A stretch of DNA of 6,514 nucleotides from positions 1-6,514 of the forward strand of contig JAKAAI010000100.1 of NCBI GenBank assembly GCA_021797055.1, read 5' to 3'. The notes below the pieces were generated by a model that was given only the letters and a program-made list of their open reading frames with translations, had not been told where the DNA came from and did no database searches. The translations under genes were made by a program, and so were the position numbers. Positions 1 through 5,684 of this stretch are shown here, one piece after another. The DNA comes from Thermoplasmata archaeon (GTDB lineage: Archaea > Thermoplasmatota > Thermoplasmata > Thermoplasmatales > Thermoplasmataceae). The first letter of the stretch is position 1. The number at the start of each line of letters is the position of its first letter.

Positions 1-97
1 CATGAGATTTTCAGAGGATATCGACATTTATCTAGAGTTATCTGCCTTTGATGAACTTATCACATCACTTGAAAATTACGACCTCAGACTGATTTGG
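1..97 (+). pseudogene. Inverted partial copy of the AbiEii-like toxin gene
   Basis: Read on the plus strand from position 2, this piece encodes residues 49 to 80 of the nucleotidyltransferase toxin encoded at 895-1536, including the SEDIDIY catalytic motif. All 97 bases equal the reverse complement of 1297-1393; identity breaks at 98, where the next codons are CCA TAA, so the frame stops two codons after the junction. The copy probably continues left of the window, so its full length is unknown. Perfect identity points to a very recent duplication or inversion, or to an assembly artefact. It lacks the helical C-terminal part and is not expected to be functional as seen. Confidence 0.9.
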
Positions 98-264
98 CCA
101 TAACCCTTCGTGGTCTCGATCTGTGCGGAGATCCGTTCCCCGTGAGTGCGTCAGCCTCTTGGCAGTCCATGAAGAATGAATACCTGTACCTCAGGCATGT
201 ACCTGACATGCCTGAAGCAGGAAGGACTGAGACTGCCTACGCTGCGAATGAAACTGGTGCATAA
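98..264 (+). pseudogene. Possible C-terminal tail of an IS200/IS605-type TnpB protein
   Basis: Directly after the toxin fragment, a different plus-strand frame is open and ends at TAA 262-264. It gives a peptide beginning about ITLRGLDLCGDPFP, with a middle part WQSMKNEYLYLRH and ending ANETGA. The base composition is richer in G+C than the neighbouring toxin operon. The peptide style (RG-DLCG, then a variable tail containing SMKNE) recalls the poorly conserved C-terminal tails of archaeal TnpB proteins, but no RuvC or zinc-finger residues lie inside the window, so this is recognition by resemblance only. The frame reads back through the 97-bp repeat to a stop at 49-51, so the piece is a truncated remnant. 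It could instead be non-coding transposon end sequence. Confidence 0.3.
191..215. repeat. 10-bp perfect inverted repeat (hairpin)
   Basis: TCAGGCATGT (191-200) and ACATGCCTGA (206-215) are perfect reverse complements around the loop ACCTG. A related TCAGGCATGA segment occurs on the minus strand in the element end near 6406-6415, also within a small hairpin. Such structures are common in the ends and guide RNAs of IS200/IS605-type elements, which supports a mobile origin for 98-290. Confidence 0.7.
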
Positions 265-344
265 CAATGCATAATGTTTTAAGAACGGATAAGGAAGTGT
301 AATAATCACCAATCCAAACCCGTTATTAAATAAAGATATGAAAA

Positions 345-905
345 TTAATACTTTCCAGACCTTCCATAGAGCTTCGAAGTATATTCAAGCATCTTTGATT
401 TGTTTGCCATTTCATTTAGTCTTTCTTTGGTTTCAGGATCAATGGACAGACCGTAATAATTTAAATCAAGCAGGGTTTTTTCAACATCTGATACTGGAAC
501 AAAAACACCTCCATAATTTACATAATCATAACCAAAGAATGCTCTTTCATTAATCCTGTGAACTATCACACGTATTCCCATTATATCCCTGATTCCTGGA
601 TTCGCCAGGCTTCTTGTCATTATGACGGGGACAGATTGCTGGGTCCATAACTTTCTAATTGTAAGCGCATACTGAAGACCATAATAGAATGGCCTAAATT
701 TAAATCCAATTAATGACTCGTTGCGATTGTAAGAATAGGTTCCTTTTCCGATTCTCTGTAGTTTTCCGTCTTGTACAAGATTGTGAAGCATTAATCTAAT
801 GTAAGCTTCACTTGCACCTAGTCTGAATAAAAACTTCCTTGCATCATTAATATCGAAGATTAATTGTTTAGCAAAGAATTCGGCAAAAACCGCTTCATAT
901 TTCAT
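345..905 (-). CDS. abiEi: AbiEi-like winged-helix antitoxin (type IV toxin-antitoxin)
   Basis: A 186-residue protein read as the antitoxin and autorepressor partner of the upstream nucleotidyltransferase. Residues about 17-58 have the layout of a winged helix-turn-helix and end in the wing-like RIGKGTYSYN, matching the G-x-Y ending of the AbiEi N-terminal domain. The middle contains PVIMTRSLANPG, and the C-terminal part has VPVSDVEKTLLDLNYY (136-151), typical of AbiEi/COG5340 proteins. It starts at ATG 905-903, inside the last codons of the toxin gene, giving an 11-bp overlap and probable translational coupling. In AbiE family biology the antitoxin represses its operon by binding inverted repeats and counters the toxin without a stable complex; that is family knowledge, not seen here. 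Toxin-before-antitoxin order is the reverse of classical abiE. T-rich sequence beyond the stop on this strand (about 344-320) could end the transcript. Confidence 0.82.
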   Translation of the reverse strand: MKYEAVFAEFFAKQLIFDINDARKFLFRLGASEAYIRLMLHNLVQDGKLQRIGKGTYSYNRNESLIGFKFRPFYYGLQYALTIRKLWTQQSVPVIMTRSLANPGIRDIMGIRVIVHRINERAFFGYDYVNYGGVFVPVSDVEKTLLDLNYYGLSIDPETKERLNEMANKSKMLEYTSKLYGRSGKY

Positions 906-1536
906 TCAACCACTTCTTAAGATACTCGATCATATTGTCAAAATTCAAATTACGTGGACCAGCATACAGAAGCGCTTGCAGTACTTCTTCGTCTATAGGT
1001 CTCACTAAATTGTTCAGAAATGACGAAAGGTTTGATCTAACAACATAATCTGATCTCTCAAGCCATTTTGTAAGAATGAACAGATCATAGATGTCTCTTA
1101 CATATCTTCTACCGTGATATGCTTCAATCTTCCTTATCATTAATTCCGTCGGGCTAAACACGTTTATAATTTTTGGTGTTCCGTCTATTCGTAAATAAGG
1201 TCGTATTTCATTTTCAGCGAAACCTGGCTTTGACTCCAGAAGAATATCAGTTTCTTTCCCCGCTATTCTAACCCTTGAAGGCAAATCAGGGTCTGTCCAA
1301 ATCAGTCTGAGGTCGTAATTTTCAAGTGATGTGATAAGTTCATCAAAGGCAGATAACTCTAGATAAATGTCGATATCCTCTGAAAATCTCATGCCTCCAA
1401 AGCATCTCCAAATTGCCGTTCCTCCGTATAGAAGAGCATCAGGCTGGATCCTGTCATATATAAGATCAATTATATAATCCTGAAGACTGGCAATTTTTAA
1501 CCTCTGACCGCTTAGAAACTGTTCTATTGGTGCCAT
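895..1536 (-). CDS. abiEii: AbiEii-like nucleotidyltransferase toxin
   Basis: A 213-residue protein of the AbiEii/DUF1814 nucleotidyltransferase family, the toxin of type IV toxin-antitoxin systems; characterised relatives transfer nucleotides to RNA, often tRNA acceptor ends. Visible motifs are LLYGGTAIWR (residues 36-44, the GG[S/T] nucleotide-binding turn), RFSEDIDIY (50-58, metal-binding D54 and D56), and the later lysine motif MIRKIEAY (133-140) followed by RYVRDIYDLF (144-153), which in the family completes the active site. All key residues seem present, so it looks intact. Length is somewhat short compared with classical AbiEii but normal for compact archaeal members. The start ATG 1536-1534 lies about 26 bp downstream of a TATA-like element, consistent with a leaderless message. 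Residues 49-80 are duplicated in inverted orientation at the left edge of the window. Confidence 0.88.
   Translation of the reverse strand: MAPIEQFLSGQRLKIASLQDYIIDLIYDRIQPDALLYGGTAIWRCFGGMRFSEDIDIYLELSAFDELITSLENYDLRLIWTDPDLPSRVRIAGKETDILLESKPGFAENEIRPYLRIDGTPKIINVFSPTELMIRKIEAYHGRRYVRDIYDLFILTKWLERSDYVVRSNLSSFLNNLVRPIDEEVLQALLYAGPRNLNFDNMIEYLKKWLNEI
1297..1393. repeat. Second arm of a 97-bp perfect inverted repeat
   Basis: This stretch inside the toxin gene is the exact reverse complement of 1-97. The arms enclose 98-1296, which contains the whole antitoxin gene and the C-terminal part of the toxin. Recombination between the arms would invert that segment and truncate the toxin after residue 80. 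Confidence 0.9.
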
Positions 1537-1550
1537 TAAAGTAAGTGATT

Positions 1551-1567
1551 GTTATATAATATTATAA
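1551..1567 (-). promoter_or_regulatory. TATA-box region of the toxin-antitoxin operon
   Basis: The minus strand reads TATAATATTATATAAC across this interval. Its upper part is centred about 26 bases before the toxin ATG at 1536, the usual distance between an archaeal TATA box and the transcription start, so the transcript would begin at the start codon. No Shine-Dalgarno sequence precedes the ATG, which agrees with leaderless initiation. Confidence 0.5.
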
Positions 1568-1627
1568 CTTTCACTAATTATAGTACCACATATAGGGTCG
1601 GTTAGGGCCGGGAGCCTCTATGATGTT

Positions 1628-1639
1628 AATATATAAATA
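1628..1639 (+). promoter_or_regulatory. TATA-like element before the integrase remnant
   Basis: AATATATAAATA on the plus strand ends 16 bases before ATG 1656 and is centred about 23 bases from it, close to archaeal promoter spacing. It could drive a short leaderless message into the decayed integrase frame (28 codons). It is divergent from the toxin operon promoter. The functional value is doubtful because the gene behind it is broken. Confidence 0.3.
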
Positions 1640-1655
1640 CTGCAAATAACAGTTA

Positions 1656-1983
1656 ATGATCGCCATAGTACAGAAGCATACACTTAAGGACAAAGGTGAT
1701 ATTGAGTCATTCGACAACTCCCTCAAAATAGATTACACATAGGATGCACAAAACTGATGCAATATACATTTACTGATTAAACAGGACAAGACCGTATTCA
1801 TCCATCAGTTATCTTCCACCGAATGAATTTGAAAGGATATGGAATGAAAACGCGGATTTCAGGAATAAATTCCTGGAAGATAGGAGAAAGAAAGAGGGAA
1901 GGATATTGAAAAACAGAAAAGAGAAGAAAAGGAGGTTGAAAGGAAATGCCTCATTCGAAGCAGAAAATAGTGTCCAAAATTGA
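1656..1983 (+). pseudogene. Decayed DDE integrase fragment (rve type, IS3/IS481-like)
   Basis: Only the C-terminal part of an integrase core remains, spread over several frames. The first piece, ATG 1656 to TAG 1740, ends DKGDIESFDNSLKIDYT; the E of IESF fits the last acidic residue of the D-D-E triad, normally followed by SFHNSLK. The next piece is recovered by adding one base in the run of A at 1750-1753: DAQKLMQYTFTD (1744-1776). A third frame (1780-1983) gives NRTRPYSSISYLPPNEFE, the family's typical YN-x-RPHSS-L-Y-PxEF block, and a lysine/arginine-rich tail to a stop at 1981-1983. There are at least one internal stop and two frame changes, and the catalytic N-terminal domain is missing, so the transposase is dead. 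It was probably an insertion sequence later eroded by deletion. Confidence 0.8.
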
Positions 1984-2290
1984 ATGGCTCAGATCATTGA
2001 CCATGAATGAACTCGTCTTCATGAAACGGATGAGATGGGAATTATTATTTTTCTGGCTCTTCACACATTTGTATGGGTTGATAAATGAGCAGATGTATTG
2101 GATAACCTCAATTTTGCCTAATTTGCGATAATTTTAACCAAACGTTGAAAGCCTGAATCAAATACTTATGCGATAAAGCCCTGAAAATGAGGACAAAACA
2201 TTATGAACGTTATATTCTGACCCACATTAAAGTCAGATGAAACATTTTTCTTGACAACACCAGTTGAATATCTCATTACTTCGTAATTCA
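1984..2290. other. A+T-rich intergenic stretch without a convincing gene
   Basis: Between the integrase remnant and the surface-protein promoter I find only a short plus-strand frame (GTG/ATG-started, about 61 codons, ending near 2131) with no signal peptide logic, no family motif and overlap with the integrase tail. The stretch is probably the rest of the old insertion sequence plus native intergenic DNA. No tRNA, terminator hairpin or repeat array is evident. Confidence 0.5.
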
Positions 2291-2297
2291 CCGGTTA

Positions 2298-2328
2298 AAT
2301 TTGATTGTTAAATATTAATTGTCAAATT
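2298..2328. promoter_or_regulatory. Dyad next to the TATA box: candidate operator
   Basis: AATTTGA (2298-2304) and TCAAATT (2322-2328) are perfect reverse complements separated by 17 bases, and inside them TTAA-ATA-TTAA forms a second, nested dyad. The right arm runs into the TATA box of the surface-protein cassette. A protein bound here would cover the TFB/TBP recognition zone, so this is a plausible repressor or activator site. A+T-rich DNA produces dyads by chance, which limits confidence. Confidence 0.4.
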
Positions 2329-2336
2329 ATATATAT
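2327..2336 (+). promoter_or_regulatory. TATA box of the surface-protein cassette
   Basis: TTATATATAT is centred about 26 bases upstream of GTG 2358, the canonical distance to an archaeal transcription start. The message for the first gene would therefore be leaderless and start at the GTG. It is the strongest promoter-like sequence in the window and the only clear one for the genes at 2358-5284, which overlap one another. Confidence 0.65.
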
Positions 2337-2357
2337 CTCTAATGGTTATCTATTATC

Positions 2358-3104
2358 GTGATTCAGAAAAAGAGCAGCAGGATTATCATATTTGCTGTCT
2401 TAGCGGTGATCATTGTCGCTGCCCCTGTATCATTCTATGAGTTTGTCATAGGTTATTCCAATCCGCCTGTTACAGTTGTCCAGAATGGGTATGAGAATAA
2501 CAACTCAATTTACCTCAACTGCAGCTATTACAATGCCCACACTGTAAATTGGGACAATATTACGGTTTCAACTTTGTTTCATCAAAGCAATACAGTAAAT
2601 TCCAGACTCAATATGTCACTAATTAACTGTGTTGTAGTTTCAAAAGAGAATTTCAATCTTTGGACGCTCTTGATAATCAACGGTACCCTGCAACCCGGCC
2701 TTCATCCCTCGGCTTCTGTCCTGACCGTGAATTACTCGCTGTTGCATGCACCGGACATATGCATTCAGAATTCACTTCGTGTGGCGGGGGGTTATCGTCT
2801 GAGACCTGACAACATGAGCATCTCGAATCATAATTATTTCTGCAATACTGGTAATAACCTCGATCCACGCTCATACAGTTATTACAAGGTTAACTACAGT
2901 TCATCCTGCAAAATCAGCTTCGTAAATGTACCAAGTTTCAGCAAAGGAACATTCAATTTCTCATTGAGAATTGGGTTAACTGAAAATATCTGGAACCTTA
3001 CAAAGGGAAAATCGATCTACACACAGATATCATTCTCGCTTCTTGGTTTCTCACAGAAAATATCCACTATCGCGGGTTTCAATTTGGTAGGTGATTCCGA
3101 TTAG
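2358..3104 (+). CDS. Membrane-anchored surface glycoprotein, unrecognised family
   Basis: A 248-residue protein with a short basic N-terminus (MIQKKSSR), one hydrophobic segment at about residues 9-31 and a long polar exterior part, so it is a secreted or signal-anchored cell-surface protein. The exterior contains ten N-x-S/T sequons (for example N48, N54, N67, N85, N108, N125, N152, N179, N200, N213), implying heavy N-glycosylation as in acid-living archaea. It has five cysteines in the outer part (54, 91, 135, 162, 184). Alternating hydrophobic/polar runs suggest a beta-rich fold, but I recognise no family. The start is GTG 2358, chosen because the TATA box lies 26 bases upstream and the hydrophobic segment follows immediately. 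Its last 14 bases overlap the next gene, so the two are probably co-translated and may work at the same surface site. Confidence 0.8.
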   Translation: MIQKKSSRIIIFAVLAVIIVAAPVSFYEFVIGYSNPPVTVVQNGYENNNSIYLNCSYYNAHTVNWDNITVSTLFHQSNTVNSRLNMSLINCVVVSKENFNLWTLLIINGTLQPGLHPSASVLTVNYSLLHAPDICIQNSLRVAGGYRLRPDNMSISNHNYFCNTGNNLDPRSYSYYKVNYSSSCKISFVNVPSFSKGTFNFSLRIGLTENIWNLTKGKSIYTQISFSLLGFSQKISTIAGFNLVGDSD

Positions 3105-4236
3105 GAAATATCTATCAGCAATCATCGCTGCGATCCTTGTTTCGCTAACATTTTATGTAATTTTAGAACCGGGCAGTGGTGTTGCATACGCGAGCTCTCC
3201 AACATATTGCTGGCTTGGATACTGTGGGAATGATACTATATATATGACAACTGGTACCACCCAACAATTTTTGAACAACATCACCGATCAAGGAGGGACT
3301 TTCGAGAAAACCAGTTCGCAGCACTGCTTCCAAACCGTGAACGTTGACAGTACGATGGCAATGGCCATAGGCAGGCATAACAATACTAGCGGTGGATATT
3401 CTTTCTGCGAAGGATATAGAAACGGTTCATCAGGTTTGCAAGTTTTTATACCCGTTGCTTTATCGGGCTTCACGAGAACAACTAATCTGTCTCAGAATTG
3501 TGCTCTCGAAAAGAGGTTTAATTCGATCTGGTCCGATCGTATATCTTCAGTAATTGCGGGGCTTGGGCCAGGTTCTACTTTGATGTGTATAAACAGAAAT
3601 AATGATGGGGGGATGAACACAAGTGGCGGAACCAACGACCAGTCAAGTTCCTTGATCCCAGTTTACATCAGCATAGGTGGGCTTGCCATAGCTGTTTTGG
3701 CATTTGTTCCTGGACTGAATGTTGCAGATGTTGGCCTAGCGTATTCCATGCTCGCTACCGGGGATTCCATACTGAGTTATGAGGACACAACTGCGTCGTC
3801 GTCCGGTAATCAGTTATTAACAACAACTTCCAATTCCCCATTGTGGCAGGATTTCTTCGTCAACAACGGGACACAGGTTGCGAGGACTGTCTGTGTTGAT
3901 GGACAAAAAATGACAGATTGCAACTTTACAAGTTTTTACAGTTCACAGGAGCGCATTGACCTCTGCATTCCCAGTTCAGATTTTTCAAATTCCGGGTACA
4001 TCGCAATCAACGGTTCCTCATGCTGTTCGCCTCAGTGCGCTTCTCTCCCTGGCAATCCTGTGATGAACGCAAGCCTGAAGATACCTATCATGCCTGCTTA
4101 CACTCTTGATGGGAGAGTCAATTATAACGGCTGCCCGGACATTAATGCAAGAGTCCACATAGAACAAACATGTGAAAAAACAAATGAACCATCTCCAGAA
4201 TACGTCATACTGCGTCCCTACAAATTCCAAAGGTGA
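3091..4236 (+). CDS. Cysteine-rich secreted protein; N-terminal part of a frameshift-split Hint protein
   Basis: The 381-codon frame starts with a signal peptide: MIPIRKYLS, a hydrophobic core at about 9-25 and a good signal-peptidase site AYA-SS after residue 34. The mature part has fourteen cysteines and about eleven sequons, pointing to a disulfide-bonded glycoprotein. Residues 187-228 form a hydrophobic patch with AFVPGLNVADVGLAYSML and then TGD, resembling the hydrophobic pre-toxin segment before Hint domains in polymorphic toxins. From about residue 336 (AYTLDGRVNYNG) a carboxypeptidase-regulatory-like beta-sandwich begins but is cut off; its second half (TNSKGDFVFYSQPGDYYAV) is encoded in the next frame. 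GTG 3091 is the first possible start because TAG lies directly before it; the AGGTGAT there overlaps the start and cannot act as a normal Shine-Dalgarno site. I read this and the following frame as one gene of roughly 730 codons. Confidence 0.78.
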   Translation: MIPIRKYLSAIIAAILVSLTFYVILEPGSGVAYASSPTYCWLGYCGNDTIYMTTGTTQQFLNNITDQGGTFEKTSSQHCFQTVNVDSTMAMAIGRHNNTSGGYSFCEGYRNGSSGLQVFIPVALSGFTRTTNLSQNCALEKRFNSIWSDRISSVIAGLGPGSTLMCINRNNDGGMNTSGGTNDQSSSLIPVYISIGGLAIAVLAFVPGLNVADVGLAYSMLATGDSILSYEDTTASSSGNQLLTTTSNSPLWQDFFVNNGTQVARTVCVDGQKMTDCNFTSFYSSQERIDLCIPSSDFSNSGYIAINGSSCCSPQCASLPGNPVMNASLKIPIMPAYTLDGRVNYNGCPDINARVHIEQTCEKTNEPSPEYVILRPYKFQR

Positions 4237-5284
4237 TTTTGTCTTTTATTCTCAGCCAGGTGATTACTATGCTGTATCGTTGAAAGGTTTCGGTCAGGAT
4301 ACCTGCTGTCTTTCATCTGCGACAAATGATCATGGTAGTTCCAGCTGCATCATCTTTAATGAGGGTTCACTTTATTTCGACAACGGCGGCTCAGTAAACG
4401 GCAATCCATGGTCTGTCACTGTGGGAAGTGTTACGAAAACATCAACATCGGATCAGATGGTATTTGAGGAGGAATTTAGCAGAAGCGGAACCACATTCAG
4501 CTATTCTGCGTCATCAACTGGATACGCGTCCTCTGATTCCAGCGGATCGGTTGATCTACAGCCGTCCTCTCCCACTTATTCAGTTTCCATTTCCTTTTAC
4601 GCGACTGCGGATTACACGGCCACTTTCTCAGAATCCGGTCTTCCTTCCGGTACTCAATGGACGGTTGATTTGAATGGAGATCAGCAATCGTCTACCGGAA
4701 CCTCGATCTCTTTTACCGAACCAAACGGTGTCTTCACCTTCTCTGCATCTGCGAGCAATGGCTATGACGCAAGTCCCTCGTCTGGCTCAATAACGGTTAG
4801 CGGTAGCTCTGTAACAAAGGGAATATCCTTCAGCGCACCTTCAGGAGGTGGCGGTGGTGGTTGTGTCAACGCTACCACAGAAATACTCATGGCCAACTTC
4901 ACATACATGCAGGCACAGTTCATACTGCCAGGAGACTATGTTCTGGCATACAATCTTACAACGCATGTATACCAGAAGGAAGAGGTACTGGATACATACA
5001 TCAGCAATCATTCCAGAATGTACACAATAAACGGCATCCTCCAGACATCTGCATACCAGCCCATACTAACAAATAATGGTTACATACAGGTTCAGAATCT
5101 GACAACCAAGGACAGGATATATGATGCCTTTACAGGCAGATATGTAAAGGTAACAAGCATAACACTTGACAAGGGTAACTATACAATGTATGATTTTCAG
5201 ATTCCACCGGATTACGACTTCATTGCATGGGAATATGTATTATACGACATTTCATGCACAGACGGCGGTTGTTTAAGAGTCTGA
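4172..5284 (+). CDS. Ig-like repeats plus C-terminal Hint domain; C-terminal part of the split gene
   Basis: The frame is open from 4163 and has no Shine-Dalgarno site, TATA box or signal peptide, so independent initiation at GTG 4172 is unlikely; it continues the preceding gene after a +1 shift. Residues about 15-45 complete a carboxypeptidase-regulatory-like domain (TNSKGDFVFYSQPGDYYAV). Two Ig-like modules follow (67-143 and 146-222); the second has TFSESGLPSGTQW and PSSGSITVSG. After SGGGGGG comes C231, the start of a Hint domain (231 to about 361): CVNATTEIL, PGDYVLAYN (253-261), EVLD, QTSAYQPILT (291-300), YDFQIPPDYDFIA and VLYDISC. Expected role: thioester formation at C231 and cleavage after Gly230, possibly joining the exterior part to another molecule. 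The usual T-x-x-H histidine appears replaced by Gln or Tyr, and His-Asn is absent, so activity is uncertain. Only nine residues follow the SC near the end. Confidence 0.78.
   Translation: MKKQMNHLQNTSYCVPTNSKGDFVFYSQPGDYYAVSLKGFGQDTCCLSSATNDHGSSSCIIFNEGSLYFDNGGSVNGNPWSVTVGSVTKTSTSDQMVFEEEFSRSGTTFSYSASSTGYASSDSSGSVDLQPSSPTYSVSISFYATADYTATFSESGLPSGTQWTVDLNGDQQSSTGTSISFTEPNGVFTFSASASNGYDASPSSGSITVSGSSVTKGISFSAPSGGGGGGCVNATTEILMANFTYMQAQFILPGDYVLAYNLTTHVYQKEEVLDTYISNHSRMYTINGILQTSAYQPILTNNGYIQVQNLTTKDRIYDAFTGRYVKVTSITLDKGNYTMYDFQIPPDYDFIAWEYVLYDISCTDGGCLRV
4175..4236 (+). other. Frameshift zone joining the two halves of the Hint gene
   Basis: The upstream frame stops at 4234-4236, and the downstream frame opens only after a stop at 4160-4162, so the switch must happen here. 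A run of six A (4175-4180) is the best candidate: deleting one A gives CEKQMNHLQNTSYCVPTNSKGD, here split as CEKQMNHLQNTSY then CVPTNSKGD. CCC at 4216-4218 is an alternative. The cause may be a sequencing indel, a mutation or slippage during expression. Confidence 0.6.
4370..4837 (+). repeat. Two tandem Ig-like modules inside the Hint protein
   Basis: Copy one (4370-4600) and copy two (4607-4837) share the plan W-[ST]-V-x-V/L..., SFTEP or VFEEE, F[ST][YF]SAS, a GY motif, SSGS[VI] and a final V[ST]-x-x-[IF]SF. Copy two has the full TFSESGLPSGTQW opening; copy one is more diverged, opening with GGSVNGNPWSVTV. Such modules act as stalks in archaeal surface proteins. Confidence 0.7.
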
Positions 5285-5299
5285 TTCATCAATGAATCA
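5282..5299 (+). terminator. Hairpin overlapping the Hint gene stop codon
   Basis: TGATTCAT (5282-5289) and ATGAATCA (5292-5299) pair perfectly around a two-base loop, and the first three bases are the stop codon. There is no strong T run directly after it, so it is not a classical intrinsic terminator; it could instead stabilise the 3' end or limit readthrough into the convergent genes. Confidence 0.35.
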
Positions 5300-5447
5300 T
5301 GAAAATCGCGATCCCGATCATTTTCCAGTAAGATTAGTGTGTGATCATGGCTGTTTGCTGGATATTCATTCAAGAAATCTGTCAAAATATGGTCTTCATA
5401 TTACATAACCTCTCGATTGAGAGATGAATTTACGAAATAATATATTA
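5300..5447. other. Convergent intergenic region with an A+T palindrome
   Basis: This short gap separates the plus-strand Hint cassette from the minus-strand membrane-protein genes. It holds a small CTCTC-GATT-GAGAG stem (5410-5423) and ends in a 14-base palindrome AATAATATATTATT (5436-5449) that overlaps the last stop codon on the minus strand. A T-rich 3' end on either strand could form here. No gene is visible. Confidence 0.4.
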
Positions 5448-5684
5448 TTACATCTCTAGCTTCCCCATATTGTAGACGAGGACGCCAAAACCAATGAAGG
5501 CAAATGTAACCGAAAGCCAGCTTGCTATCTGATGCGAGCCTATTTCTGGAGAGATTGTTGGAAAATACTGGTAAAGTATGAATATGGGAACGGAAAGGAT
5601 CAACAAAACTAACGCAAAGAAGATCTCTATCAATTCTATCCTTCTTTTTTTCCAGAGATCCTTGAATTCTGTCAAAATACTCAT
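5448..5684 (-). CDS. Small two-pass membrane protein (third of a tight operon)
   Basis: A 78-residue protein with a charged, amphipathic N-terminus (MSILTEFKDLWKKRRIELIE) followed by two hydrophobic segments at about residues 20-40 and 52-72, separated by a short loop containing PTISPEIGSHQ. I recognise no family. Its ATG (5684-5682) overlaps the stop of the preceding gene in an ATGA, which implies coupled translation and equal dosage with its neighbours. The topology would place the basic N-terminus and the short C-terminus in the cytoplasm. Lying convergent to the Hint gene, it could belong to a membrane complex connected with that secreted protein or be unrelated; nothing in the sequence decides. 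Confidence 0.68.
   Translation of the reverse strand: MSILTEFKDLWKKRRIELIEIFFALVLLILSVPIFILYQYFPTISPEIGSHQIASWLSVTFAFIGFGVLVYNMGKLEM

Noticed and set aside
338..553. Plus-strand frame of 71 codons near the left end
   Set aside because: It is the shadow of the antitoxin gene on the opposite strand.
1590..1625. G+C-rich patch between divergent promoters as a possible tRNA
   Set aside because: It is too short and lacks T-loop and anticodon-arm pairings.
1946..2131. A 61-codon plus-strand frame after the integrase remnant
   Set aside because: It overlaps the recognised integrase tail in another frame, has no clear start signal and no recognisable motif; one hydrophobic stretch is expected by chance in A+T-rich DNA.
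4175..4181. A AAA AAC heptamer as a programmed -1 frameshift site
   Set aside because: The downstream domain lies in the +1 frame relative to the upstream gene, so a -1 slip would not reach it; only loss of one A (or +1 slippage) fits.
4848..5076. Two additional plus-strand frames over the Hint region
   Set aside because: They overlap the Hint frame, which has clear domain motifs, and show none of their own.
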